A stretch of 64,000 nucleotides of DNA, taken from the NCBI GenBank assembly GCA_963812255.1, contig CAWEUM010000003.1:1116001-1180000 (forward strand), given 5' to 3'. This DNA comes from DATJGR01 sp963812255. GTDB lineage: Bacteria > Pseudomonadota > Gammaproteobacteria > Pseudomonadales > Azotimanducaceae. Below are positions 9,148 through 17,467 of this stretch, in pieces. The notes beneath the pieces are model-generated. The model saw only the letters and a list, made by a program, of their open reading frames with translations. It was not told the origin of the DNA and did no database searches. Position 1 is the first letter of the stretch; every line of letters begins with the position of its first letter. The translations under genes were made by a program, and so were the position numbers.

Positions 9148-9900
9148 ATGGAACTCGAAGCGGTCAAGCGTATCGGCGTCGTTGGCGGCGGCGTGATGGG
9201 TGGTGGGATTGCCCAGGTTCTCGCGCTGGCGGGCTATCGCGTGACGATTCGCGATTTGACGCAACAGATTCTCGATGAAACGCGCGCCGAAGTGACGGAC
9301 CGCAAATGGAGCCTGAAGCGATCTGTCGAGCGCGGCAAACTCGGCTTCGACCTGGCCACAGCGGCGATCGATCGGATCGACTACACGCTCGAGCTCGATG
9401 ATCTGAGGGATTGCGACTTCATTATCGAGGCGGTGCCGGAAAAACTCGATCTGAAACAGCGCGTTTTCGCCGAACTCGACTCGGTCATCAAGCCGGACGC
9501 GATTCTAACGTCGAATACGTCGGGATTTGCGATCGCCGAGATCGTCGGCGGACTGCCACAGAAGCGTCAGACGCTGTGCGCCGGCATGCACTTTTCCAAT
9601 CCGGTACCGGTGATGCGCATGTGCGAAGTCATCTTCACGCCCCAGACCAGCCAGACGACGATTGACACCGTGCGCGGCGTCGCCGAGAAGGCCGGACGCA
9701 GCGTGTCGATGGTGCGCGACGCACCCGGCACATACGGCTTCATCCTGAACCGTGTGTTCGCCGCGGCGTACCGTGAAGCAAAGAAGATTGTCGACGACGG
9801 TCTCGCCACCGAAGAGGATGTCGACAAGGCAATGATCACCGGCCGCAACTGGCCGGCGGCATTCTTCGGCCACCGCGGCGGTATCGGCAAGCAATGGTGA
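9148..9900 (+). CDS. 3-hydroxyacyl-CoA dehydrogenase NAD-binding family protein, short C-terminus
   Basis: The 250-residue protein begins with the Rossmann motif RIGVVGGGVMGGGIAQVLALAG and has the family blocks DFIIEAVPEKLDLKQRVFAELD, ILTSNTSGFAIAEI, GMHFSNPVPVM and the FILNRVFAAAYREA start of the C-terminal helical domain. It oxidises 3-hydroxyacyl-CoA to 3-ketoacyl-CoA in beta-oxidation or works in reverse. Typical family members have about 280-290 residues with a full dimerisation domain; here the protein stops shortly after GRNWPAAFFG. The ribosome site GGAGACGG precedes the ATG. It may be a truncated but functional variant or a gene with a lost 3' end. Confidence 0.85.
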   Translation: MELEAVKRIGVVGGGVMGGGIAQVLALAGYRVTIRDLTQQILDETRAEVTDRKWSLKRSVERGKLGFDLATAAIDRIDYTLELDDLRDCDFIIEAVPEKLDLKQRVFAELDSVIKPDAILTSNTSGFAIAEIVGGLPQKRQTLCAGMHFSNPVPVMRMCEVIFTPQTSQTTIDTVRGVAEKAGRSVSMVRDAPGTYGFILNRVFAAAYREAKKIVDDGLATEEDVDKAMITGRNWPAAFFGHRGGIGKQW

Positions 9901-9990
9901 ACTGACAGTTCCACAACGTTTCCGGAACAGTCCGACAACAGACTAGAAAAGGCGCGTGCTTGTCGCACCCGCCACGGCTCGCCGCGCGCA

Positions 9991-11421
9991 CTAGGGCGCG
10001 CCTGATTTCACCATTGCCGAGCGCATGTCGTCATACGTATCGCGGATGCACTGCTCCATGAATTGCGGATCGGGCAGCATTTCGCGGCACGCGGTGAACG
10101 ACACCATGAACTCGCCACAGTAGCTGGCGACCGGAAACATCAGTCCGACGCCATCGGTCAGCGGACCGAAGCCGATCGTCGTCAACAGCTTCGCGCCCAT
10201 CGAATACAACGGTACCTGAGGGCCCGGCACATTCGTGACGACACAGTTGTAGGCGGGATTCTGTATGTTCGCGAGCCCCATCTGACTCGCAAAGCGCGTC
10301 CCCATCACCATCAACGAGCCCGGAATGAAGCGCATCGCGTCGGTCATCTGCCGCGCGCCGATCGCGTTCGTCAGCGCTTTGGATTGGGCGGAACTCTTCT
10401 GCACGTGCGCCAGCCGCTCACGCGGGTCCTCGATGTGACTGCCGAGCGAGATCATCATGCCGGATACGCGGTTGCCCATCGCGCCTTTCTCGTCGCCACC
10501 GCGGACGCTGACCGGCGCCATCGCAACCAGCGAGTCCGACGGTAGCTCCTGCTTCCTGACGAGGTATTTGCGCAATGCGCCGCCACACAGACTGACCACG
10601 GTGTCGTTGACCGTAGCGCCCTTGACCGCTTTGCGCATCGCGCGGATCTCGTCGAGACTGAAGCGGCAGAAGCCGATGACGCGGTGCGCCGTGATCGTGC
10701 GATTGAAGCGCGTCCGCGGGACCGGCCCGATCGGCGCCACGGTGGGATTATCTGCGAGGCGCTCGAACGCGCGGCCCGCGTCCGGAACCGCTCGCGCGAA
10801 CACTTCGGCCGCGCGCAGCGGCGCAAGCGCGTTGTTGGCAAAGCTGCGCAGCATCAGTTCAGCCACCTGCGGTTCGCGCTCTCCCCGCCACATACCGCTT
10901 GGCGGCGGAATCTGCTTCGGCTCGGGTGTCAGATCGTGCAGCAGTTCAGCGAGGTCCACGGTCGACGCGCCATCGATCGCACAGTGGTGCGTCTTCATGA
11001 TCACGGCAAAACAGCGTGGCGGCAGACCTTCGACGTTATCCAGTCCCTCTACGTAGTATGACTCCCATGGCGGCTTCGACATATCGAGCGGCGTCGCCAG
11101 GATGCGCGAGGCGAGGATATAGAGCTGACGCCAGTCCGCCGGCTGCGGCAGCGCGATGTGGCGGATGTGATACTCGAGATCAAAATCTTTGTCGTCCACC
11201 CAGTACGGGTGATCCAGATCGAACGGTACCCGCACCACTTTGCGCCTCAACGTTTTCGTCAGATGCAGCCGCTGCGCGTTGTAGTCGAGGATCTGGCGGA
11301 ATCGCAGTAACCCCCCCGGAACCGTCGACTGATCGTAGATGCCAATCGAGCCGACGTGCAGGGGCGCGTGCTTCGACTCGGCATACAAGAATGAGGCGTC
11401 CTGTCCCGAAAGCTGTTCCAC
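9991..11421 (-). CDS. Wax ester synthase / diacylglycerol acyltransferase (WS/DGAT)
   Basis: Bifunctional acyltransferase that esterifies fatty alcohols or diacylglycerol with acyl-CoA to make wax esters or triacylglycerol. The 476-residue protein has the catalytic HHxxxDG motif as HHCAIDG at residues 145-151, an N-terminal MEQLSGQDASFLYAE typical of the family, and the C-terminal NPAYNCVVTNVPGPQVPLYSMGA block. The start is a GTG with CCGGAG eight bases upstream. It indicates that the host can store neutral lipid. The small gene 11453-11725 lies just upstream on the same strand. Confidence 0.95.
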   Translation of the reverse strand: MEQLSGQDASFLYAESKHAPLHVGSIGIYDQSTVPGGLLRFRQILDYNAQRLHLTKTLRRKVVRVPFDLDHPYWVDDKDFDLEYHIRHIALPQPADWRQLYILASRILATPLDMSKPPWESYYVEGLDNVEGLPPRCFAVIMKTHHCAIDGASTVDLAELLHDLTPEPKQIPPPSGMWRGEREPQVAELMLRSFANNALAPLRAAEVFARAVPDAGRAFERLADNPTVAPIGPVPRTRFNRTITAHRVIGFCRFSLDEIRAMRKAVKGATVNDTVVSLCGGALRKYLVRKQELPSDSLVAMAPVSVRGGDEKGAMGNRVSGMMISLGSHIEDPRERLAHVQKSSAQSKALTNAIGARQMTDAMRFIPGSLMVMGTRFASQMGLANIQNPAYNCVVTNVPGPQVPLYSMGAKLLTTIGFGPLTDGVGLMFPVASYCGEFMVSFTACREMLPDPQFMEQCIRDTYDDMRSAMVKSGAP

Positions 11422-11452
11422 AACCGTGCTCCGGAGATTGCCCGCTCTTATG

Positions 11453-11725
11453 CTAGTGCAGCGCGCGCGTATCGTCGATCAACGTCGCGCCGTTGACCGT
11501 CATATGGACTCGGTCAATGTCGGGCCACCAGCGTGCCTCGATGTAATGGTGTTCTTCCCAGTGCAGTTCGACATTCGTCCACACGTACACGCAGCTGACG
11601 CCATCGCGGTTGCGCCGCTTGCGGACGATTCCGTCGAGGCGCAGCACCAGATCGTCTTCTTGTGTGATCTCCAGTTCGACCGGCCGATCCCTGTACTTGA
11701 GCTGATAGCGTCTCGGACGGCTCAT
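11453..11725 (-). CDS. Small protein of unknown function (90 aa)
   Basis: I do not recognise this protein. It is rich in charged and aromatic residues, with repeated WE/WW patterns (VELHWEEHHYIEARWWPDIDRVHMTV) suggesting a small beta-rich fold. No signal peptide or membrane segment is visible. It starts at an ATG at 11725 and ends 31 bases before the WS/DGAT start, so the two are probably cotranscribed. It may be a cytosolic accessory protein, but nothing in the sequence says what it binds. Confidence 0.6.
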   Translation of the reverse strand: MSRPRRYQLKYRDRPVELEITQEDDLVLRLDGIVRKRRNRDGVSCVYVWTNVELHWEEHHYIEARWWPDIDRVHMTVNGATLIDDTRALH

Positions 11726-11802
11726 GTTCTTTCGGTCGCGTGGCGGTTACAGCGCTGCGATTATCCGGACTCGGCGCTACAAACGCCAACGTGAAGCTCA
11801 GG

Positions 11803-12885
11803 TCAGACGAACAGGTCGTCCTGCTGTGCCGCTTCCGGATCGCGGAACAGATCGGTGCGCAGCTTCGTCAGCCGCGCGCTGTTGAGCCCATGCCGGCGGC
11901 GCGCCAGTTCGAAACGCCGCAGCAGCAGATCCGCCAGCGGTCCGCTGCCCGTCTGGCGCTGCCCCCACTGCGAGTCGTAGTCGCGGCCACCGCGCAACTC
12001 GCGAATCAGGTTCATCACGCGGCCGGCTTTATCCGGCGCGTGCGTGTGCAGCCACTCCCGAAACAGGTCTTTGACTTCGTAGGGCAGTCGCAGCAGCACA
12101 TAGCCGATGCTGAGCGCGCCCGCGTGCGCGCTTGCTGCGGCGATGTCCTCGATTTCCGCGTCGTTCAACCCGGGAATCACCGGTGCCATCAGCACGCCGA
12201 CCGGAATGCCGGCGGACGCCAGTTCGCGAATGCAGCGCAACCGTGCCGCGGGCCCCGCGGCGCGCGGTTCAAGCTTCGTCTTCAACCCATTGTCGAGCGT
12301 CGTCAGACTGATCATGACGGACGCGAGCCCGTGTGTGGCGAGATCACCCAGCAGATCGATGTCCCGCAGCACCAGCGCGCCTTTGGTTACGATCGATACC
12401 GGATGGCGCCACGCTAGCAGTGTCGTCAGGATCTGACGCGTTACTTTCAGGCGCTTCTCGACGGGTTGATACGGGTCGGTGTTTGCACCCAGTGCAATCG
12501 GGCTGCAGACGTATCCGGGTCGCGACAGTGCCTCGACGAGCCGCTCCGGTACGCGAGTTTTGTAGAAGATCTTCGTTTCGAAATCGATTCCGGGCGACAG
12601 ATCGAGATATGCGTGACTGGGCCGCGCAAAGCAATACACACAACCGTGCTCGCATCCCTTGTATGGATTGATCGACTGATCGAACGGCACGTCCGGGGAT
12701 TGATTGCGGGCGATGATGTGGCGCGTTTTGTCGGCGAACAGTTCTGTTGCGAGTTGCGTGTCGGGCCACGGATCTTCGCCCCAGCCGTCGTCGACGCCCT
12801 CGCTGCTGCGCCGTTCGAATCGTCCCGCCGGGTTGGACAATGCGCCGCGACCCTTCATCGCCGTGGGGTTCGGTCGCGTGTTCAC
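11803..12885 (-). CDS. Radical SAM protein, PA0069 / SplB-like
   Basis: The 360-residue protein has the radical-SAM cluster motif CxxxCxxC as CEHGCVYC in NPYKGCEHGCVYCFARPSH, then GANTDPYQP, VTKGALVLRDIDLL and VLMAPVIPGLND blocks shared by the PA0069 family, which is related to spore photoproduct lyase. It should bind a [4Fe-4S] cluster and cleave SAM. The predicted start is GTG at 12885. A LexA-type operator overlaps its promoter (12908-12943), which ties it to the DNA damage response. The actual substrate is unknown; a DNA- or nucleotide-repair role is inference. Confidence 0.88.
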   Translation of the reverse strand: MNTRPNPTAMKGRGALSNPAGRFERRSSEGVDDGWGEDPWPDTQLATELFADKTRHIIARNQSPDVPFDQSINPYKGCEHGCVYCFARPSHAYLDLSPGIDFETKIFYKTRVPERLVEALSRPGYVCSPIALGANTDPYQPVEKRLKVTRQILTTLLAWRHPVSIVTKGALVLRDIDLLGDLATHGLASVMISLTTLDNGLKTKLEPRAAGPAARLRCIRELASAGIPVGVLMAPVIPGLNDAEIEDIAAASAHAGALSIGYVLLRLPYEVKDLFREWLHTHAPDKAGRVMNLIRELRGGRDYDSQWGQRQTGSGPLADLLLRRFELARRRHGLNSARLTKLRTDLFRDPEAAQQDDLFV

Positions 12886-12907
12886 GGCAACACTCTCTGG
12901 ATCATGG

Positions 12908-12943
12908 ACTGTATATATATACAGTTTTTCACATTGCGGTCAA
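12908..12943 (-). promoter_or_regulatory. Promoter with perfect LexA (SOS) box
   Basis: On the minus strand a -35-like TTGACC (12943-12938) is followed after 16-18 bases by a TATATA that lies inside the palindrome CTGTATATATATACAG (12909-12924). This 16-mer is the E. coli LexA consensus CTGT-N8-ACAG with the ideal AT spacer. It ends 23 bases upstream of the GTG start of the radical SAM gene. LexA bound here would cover the -10 region, so the gene is expected to be induced by DNA damage. Confidence 0.85.
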
Positions 12944-12982
12944 GCGCGGTGCAATGCGCTCGCATCACGGTGGAGGCGGATG

Positions 12983-13049
12983 TGTGTTGCGCCGGACACG
13001 CCATGAACCCATCCCTGGGGCTCGTGTTGCGCCATTCCTGGCGCAACAC
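12983..13049. repeat. Palindromic intergenic repeat, copy A
   Basis: GTGTTGCGCC occurs at 12983-12992 and again at 13024-13033, and its inverse GGCGCAACAC at 13040-13049, giving a perfect 10-bp hairpin with a 6-base loop and a second possible pairing with the first copy. Read on the minus strand, the core CGAGCCCCAGGGATGGG ... GGCGTGTCC matches the core of copy B (13235-13325), which lies in the opposite orientation. This looks like a REP-type or mobile palindromic element rather than a gene. Confidence 0.65.
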
Positions 13050-13120
13050 GGTCCGGCACAACGGCACATACATCTACCTCCAACTGCGTCGGCGTATCCA
13101 TCGTTAGTCAACCGTGGCGG

Positions 13121-13185
13121 AGGGTCAGAGTGCTTCATTCGACGTGGAGCCGCGGCGACCCGTTTGGAAGAATCACTCCGACCCT
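13121..13185. repeat. Imperfect inverted repeat of the GGGTCAGAGT family
   Basis: AGGGTCAGAGTG at 13121-13132 pairs with CACTCCGACCCT at 13174-13185 with one mismatch, around a 41-base loop. The arm resembles those of the hairpins at 1909-1934 and 21147-21173, but here the arms are far apart, as in elements that carry a short internal sequence. It lies between palindromes A and B in the gap upstream of the amidohydrolase gene. Confidence 0.55.
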
Positions 13186-13234
13186 ATTTGTTTCCACCCG
13201 AACGAAGCGCGTCGCTCGAGTCGTGGTGGGGGCG

Positions 13235-13325
13235 GATCTTCCATGCGGCGGACCGTACTGCGCCCGGGATGGCAGGACGAGCCTCCAGGGATGGGACTTA
13301 CGGCGTGTCCGCCGCATGGAAGATC
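13235..13325. repeat. Palindromic intergenic repeat, copy B (19-bp perfect arms)
   Basis: Positions 13235-13253 are a perfect 19-base inverted match of 13307-13325 (arms contain TTCCATGCGGCGGA). The interior contains GGGATGGCAGGACGAGCC and CCAGGGATGGG, then GGCGTGTCC at the start of the right arm; the same core appears inverted in copy A. Arms differ between copies while the core is conserved, as expected for a structural element whose stems drift in a compensated way. It ends about 88 bases before the amidohydrolase start. Confidence 0.65.
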
Positions 13326-13412
13326 TGCGCCCATCACGACCACATGGACAAGCTAAATCACATCCATTAACGTCGAACAGCGAGCCACCCGACACACAGC
13401 GAGACCTACCCC

Positions 13413-15113
13413 ATGCACGATCTGATCATCCGTAACGGCACCGTCATCGACGGGAGCGGCAACCCGCGCGCCATCGCCGACGTGGCAATCGATGGCGAGA
13501 AGATCGTCGCGGTCGGGCACATCGACGCGCCGGCGCATCGGACGATCGATGCGCGCGGCTGTCTCGTCACACCCGGATGGGTCGATGTACACACACACTA
13601 CGACGGTCAGGCAACCTGGGATCCGATCCTGGCGCCATCGAGCTGGCACGGCGTCACCACCGTCGTCATGGGCAACTGCGGGGTCGGCTTCGCACCGGTC
13701 CGACCCGGCCAGGAACACTTCCTGATTGAATTGATGGAAGGCGTCGAGGACATTCCGGGTGCAGCGCTCGCGGAAGGCATCGATTGGCGTTGGGAGAGCT
13801 TCGCGCAATATCTCGACGCGCTCGAAGCGCAGCCGCGCGCCATCGACATCGCGACCCAGGTGCCACACGGCGCCGTCCGCGCCTACGTGATGGGCGAGCG
13901 CTGCAACACCAACGACGATCTGCCAACCGCCGACGAAATTGCCGCGATGGCGGACATCGTTCGCGATGGCATCAAAGCGGGCGCATTGGGCTTTTCGAGT
14001 TCCCGCACCTTGTTGCATAAGGACAAGCACGGCGTGCACGTACCCGGGACGTTCGCCGGTAGTGACGAAATGCTGGCGCTCGGGCTGTCGATGAAAGGGC
14101 TCGACCACGGGATCTTCGAACTGGTGTCGGATCACCTCGGCAGCGACGACGAATGGGCGTGGGTCACGCAATTCGCCGAGCAGACCGGCCGGCCGGTGAC
14201 GCTGGTTGCAACTTCGGCCGGCGCCTACGAAGGCAACAAGATGTTCAATATCGCCGAACAGGCGCGGCGCCAGGGCATCGAAGTGCGCCCGCAGATGGCC
14301 GGGCGACCGACCGGCGTGCTGCACGGACTGCAGTCGAATTTCCACATCTTCATGCGCCACCCGACCTATGCAACCCAGCTCGCGCATCTGCCGCACGAGG
14401 AACTGGTCGCCAAGCTGCGCGAACCGGCGATGAAAGCGACGATTCTCGCCGAACACAGCACGCTGCAACGCACGATCTCCGCGTCCAGCCTCGATGAATT
14501 GCTGTGGCAGATTTTCCCGCTCGGAGAAAAGCCGAACTACGAACCGAACCGGGCCGACAGCGTTGCCGGGATCGCGCAACGTGCCGGCAAAGACGCATAC
14601 GAAGTGATGTACGACCTGCTCGTCGATCACGGCGGCAAGGAACTGTTCTATCAGCCACTGGGCGGTTATCGCACCTACAATTTCGATTCGTTCCGCGAAA
14701 ACATGCAGCATCCGAATATCCTGTTCGGGCTGTCGGACGGCGGCGCGCATTGCGGCGTCATCGCGGACGCGGGTATGCCGACGTTCATCCTTACGCACTG
14801 GGCGCGCGATCGCACCAAGGGAGAGCAGCTACCCCTCGAGTACCTCGTCAGAAAGCTCTCGCTCGACACCGCCGTGGCGTATGGGATGCATGATCGAGGT
14901 CTGCTCGCGGCTGGCCGGCTGGCCGATATCAACATCATCGATTTCGACCGCCTGACGCTGCGCCGGCCCGAAGCCATCTTCGATCTGCCCGCAGGCGGCA
15001 AACGCCTGGTCCAGCGCGTGGACGGCTACCGGCACATCATCAAACGCGGCGTGCCGACCTTTGCCGATGGCGAGCATACCGGCGCATTGCCGGGCCAACT
15101 CGTGCGCGGATGA
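13413..15113 (+). CDS. N-acyl-D-amino-acid deacylase-like amidohydrolase
   Basis: A 566-residue metal-dependent amidohydrolase. The N-terminal HDLIIRNGTVIDGSGNP and the HxH metal motif at residues 60-62 in PGWVDVHTHYDGQ are followed by SWHGVTTVVMGNCGVGFAP, the typical D-aminoacylase/dihydroorotase-like block with the metal-binding cysteine, and by a late SDGGAHCG motif. Members hydrolyse N-acyl-D-amino acids or related amides. The gene is preceded by a 527-base gap of repeats and followed 42 bases later by the retropepsin-like gene, but shared function with that module is not evident. Confidence 0.85.
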   Translation: MHDLIIRNGTVIDGSGNPRAIADVAIDGEKIVAVGHIDAPAHRTIDARGCLVTPGWVDVHTHYDGQATWDPILAPSSWHGVTTVVMGNCGVGFAPVRPGQEHFLIELMEGVEDIPGAALAEGIDWRWESFAQYLDALEAQPRAIDIATQVPHGAVRAYVMGERCNTNDDLPTADEIAAMADIVRDGIKAGALGFSSSRTLLHKDKHGVHVPGTFAGSDEMLALGLSMKGLDHGIFELVSDHLGSDDEWAWVTQFAEQTGRPVTLVATSAGAYEGNKMFNIAEQARRQGIEVRPQMAGRPTGVLHGLQSNFHIFMRHPTYATQLAHLPHEELVAKLREPAMKATILAEHSTLQRTISASSLDELLWQIFPLGEKPNYEPNRADSVAGIAQRAGKDAYEVMYDLLVDHGGKELFYQPLGGYRTYNFDSFRENMQHPNILFGLSDGGAHCGVIADAGMPTFILTHWARDRTKGEQLPLEYLVRKLSLDTAVAYGMHDRGLLAAGRLADINIIDFDRLTLRRPEAIFDLPAGGKRLVQRVDGYRHIIKRGVPTFADGEHTGALPGQLVRG

Positions 15114-15155
15114 TCCTGTAGACTTGAACCCTCTTCGGGGAGGGTTCGAGCCAGC

Positions 15156-15962
15156 GTGAGCATCGCCACGGTGCAACTCCGCCTGTTTTTTTCTGTCGTG
15201 CTGGTTGCGCTGGCGAACGGCGGCTGTGCGCCGCTGGCGCCTGCGCCGCACGCAGACTCGGGCGAGTCGCTGGATGCGCTCAAGGCAGAAGTCGGCCGAT
15301 TGAGCGGCGAACTGGGCGACCTGCGGGCGTCTCTCACCGACGTGCTCGCTGCGCAGCAGGCGGTGTCGACCGACCTCGACACCCAGACCCACGCCCTCGG
15401 ACGCGTCGAGGATTCCATCGCAATACTGCCGGAGCGGCTGAAGCGCCTGTGTCCGCCGGCACCGCGAGCGTCTGCCCAGTGCAAACCGCAAGTCGAGCGC
15501 GTCGTCGTCAGCGGTTCGAAGATGGTGGTTGGCGATATCGAACAGGTCTGGATCGATCCGCCTGGCTTTGGATTGACCGCCGGGATAGACACCAGTGCGG
15601 CAAACAACTTGCTGCTCGGCGAAGACATCGTCGAATTCGAACGTGACGGCAAGTCGTGGGTGCGCTTCGTGCTGCACGCCAACGATTCGGACGAACCCGT
15701 CTCGGTCGAACGGCGCGTATCCCGCCACGTGCGGGCGGTTCAATCCGGCGGCACCGAGGTCAAACGTCCTGTCGTGCGGATGCGAATCGAACTCGGAGAC
15801 GTGAAGGACACGTTCTCTTTCGTACTCACCGATCGAGCCGATCAGCCGGTGATTCTGGGGCGCAGCTTTCTGAAGGACATCGCGCTCGTGGAAGTGGGCG
15901 CGCGTTATGTGCAGCCGCGCGCCAAGGCTGCCGCGTCCGGCACCGAGAAGCGCGCCCCATGA
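15156..15962 (+). CDS. Retropepsin-like (putative ATP-dependent zinc protease, PF05618-type) lipoprotein or secreted protein
   Basis: A 268-residue protein. Residues 1-25 form a hydrophobic leader ending in NGGCAPL, which looks like a lipobox, so it may be an outer-membrane or periplasmic lipoprotein. A short coiled-coil region follows (SLDALKAEVGRLSGELGDL). The C-terminal domain has VVSGSKMVVGDIEQVWIDPPGFGLTAGIDTSAANN, with DTSAA in the place of the aspartic-protease DTG/DSGA, and ends with VILGRSFLKDIALVEV. This fold is known as a retropepsin-like peptidase usually coded beside a transglutaminase-7TM protein and a RimK-like ligase, exactly as here. The stop overlaps the next start (ATGA). 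Confidence 0.82.
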   Translation: MSIATVQLRLFFSVVLVALANGGCAPLAPAPHADSGESLDALKAEVGRLSGELGDLRASLTDVLAAQQAVSTDLDTQTHALGRVEDSIAILPERLKRLCPPAPRASAQCKPQVERVVVSGSKMVVGDIEQVWIDPPGFGLTAGIDTSAANNLLLGEDIVEFERDGKSWVRFVLHANDSDEPVSVERRVSRHVRAVQSGGTEVKRPVVRMRIELGDVKDTFSFVLTDRADQPVILGRSFLKDIALVEVGARYVQPRAKAAASGTEKRAP

Positions 15963-17464
15963 CAAAGCGGGGGCCGTTTCTGTTTCTGGTGATCATGCTC
16001 GCCGCAGGCGGCGTGATCAGCGCGATCTACCGTCACGATCAATTCAATATTCCGTTTCTGCCGGGTACCCAGGAAACCGTCTGGCAGATCGAGGCGAAGA
16101 TCAATTTTTTCGGTGATGGCGCGCCGGTACAAGCCATCCTGAGTCTGCCATCGAGCCAGGCCGACTATCGCATCGTCAACGAAAATACGGTGTCTTCCGG
16201 CTACGGTTTCGTGATCGAAGACAACGAGGGTCAACGCCGCGCGCGCTGGTCCAAACGCAACGTTCGCGGCGAGCAGACGCTTTACTACAAAGTTGAACTG
16301 GTCGCCGACAGCGACCCGTCTCGAGTCTACGAGCCGCAGCCAGAAATCGCGACAGTTCGCTTCGACGAACCGTACGCCACCGCGGCCCAGACCGTCATCA
16401 ACGCAGTGCTGCCGCGGTCGGCGGACGCGCTGACCCTCGGCCAGCAACTGATCCGTGAAATGACCCTTGTGCCGCGCGATCAGAACATGGCCCTGCTGCT
16501 CGACCGATTCGCACAACCGTCGCTTTTCAGCGACCTGCTGGCACTGGCAAACGTACCCGCGCGACGCGTTCAGGCGCTCGTCCTCGAGGAAGGACGCCGG
16601 CGCCAGTCGCTGGTGGAACTTGTGCAGGTGTGGCAGAACGGTCATTGGCATCTGTTCGATCCGAACAAGGGACTGATCGCACACACGTCGAATCTGTTGT
16701 TCTGGCAGACCGATACACCGAGCGTGCTCGATGTGATCGGCGGCAAGCGCAGCCGCGTCACGTTCGCAATCATCAGCCAGACGCGGCCGTCGCTGTCGCT
16801 GGCGACCTCCAATGCCCAGGGCATGGAGGCCCCGAGCCTGTCGTTGTATAGCCTGCCGGTAGAAGAGCAGAACATGTTCAAGCTCATCATGTTGCTGCCG
16901 GTCGGCGCCCTGGTGGTCGTGATACTGCGAACGCTGGTCGGGTTGAAGACCTCGGGTACGTTCATGCCGGTGCTGATCGCGCTCGCATTTCTGCAGACAC
17001 AGCTGATCCCGGGTGTGATCAGCTTCGTGCTCGTCGTGGCGATCGGGTTGTTCATCCGCTCGTATCTGTCGACGCTGAACCTGTTGCTGGTCGCGCGCAT
17101 CGCCACGTTGGTGATCGTCGTAGTCGCGATCATGTCGATCGTCAGTGTATTGAGTTACCGTCTCGGCCTCGAAGCGGGCCTGACGATCACGTTCTTCCCG
17201 ATGATCATCCTAGCGTGGACTATCGAGCGTATGTCGATCCTGTGGGAAGAGGACGGCCCGAAGGAAGTATTGGTTCAGGGCGGCGGCAGTCTCCTCGTCG
17301 CGATTACCGCGTTTCTCGTCATGGACCAGCCGCTGACGCGTCATCTCGCGTTCAATTTCCCCGAACTCCACCTGGTCGTGCTCGCCGCGATTCTGTTGCT
17401 CGGCCGCTACACAGGCTACCGGCTGCTCGAGTTGCGCCGCTTCGCGACGATGGCGAACGACTGA
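15959..17464 (+). CDS. Inactive transglutaminase-like protein fused to a 7TM domain
   Basis: The 501-residue protein starts at an ATG overlapping the previous stop codon by the ATGA arrangement. Residues 1-25 are a membrane anchor; a periplasmic region of about 290 residues includes a transglutaminase-like stretch (NVPARRVQALVLEEGRRRQSLVELVQVWQNGHWHLFDP) that lacks an evident catalytic Cys, followed by seven predicted membrane helices (KLIMLLPVGALVVVILRTLVG to the end). The conserved loop RTLVGLKTSGTFMPVLIALAFLQT is typical. It sits between a retropepsin-like protease and a RimK-like ligase, suggesting a membrane platform that handles a peptide made by the ligase. Confidence 0.85.
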   Translation: MTKRGPFLFLVIMLAAGGVISAIYRHDQFNIPFLPGTQETVWQIEAKINFFGDGAPVQAILSLPSSQADYRIVNENTVSSGYGFVIEDNEGQRRARWSKRNVRGEQTLYYKVELVADSDPSRVYEPQPEIATVRFDEPYATAAQTVINAVLPRSADALTLGQQLIREMTLVPRDQNMALLLDRFAQPSLFSDLLALANVPARRVQALVLEEGRRRQSLVELVQVWQNGHWHLFDPNKGLIAHTSNLLFWQTDTPSVLDVIGGKRSRVTFAIISQTRPSLSLATSNAQGMEAPSLSLYSLPVEEQNMFKLIMLLPVGALVVVILRTLVGLKTSGTFMPVLIALAFLQTQLIPGVISFVLVVAIGLFIRSYLSTLNLLLVARIATLVIVVVAIMSIVSVLSYRLGLEAGLTITFFPMIILAWTIERMSILWEEDGPKEVLVQGGGSLLVAITAFLVMDQPLTRHLAFNFPELHLVVLAAILLLGRYTGYRLLELRRFATMAND

Positions 17465-17467
17465 TCC

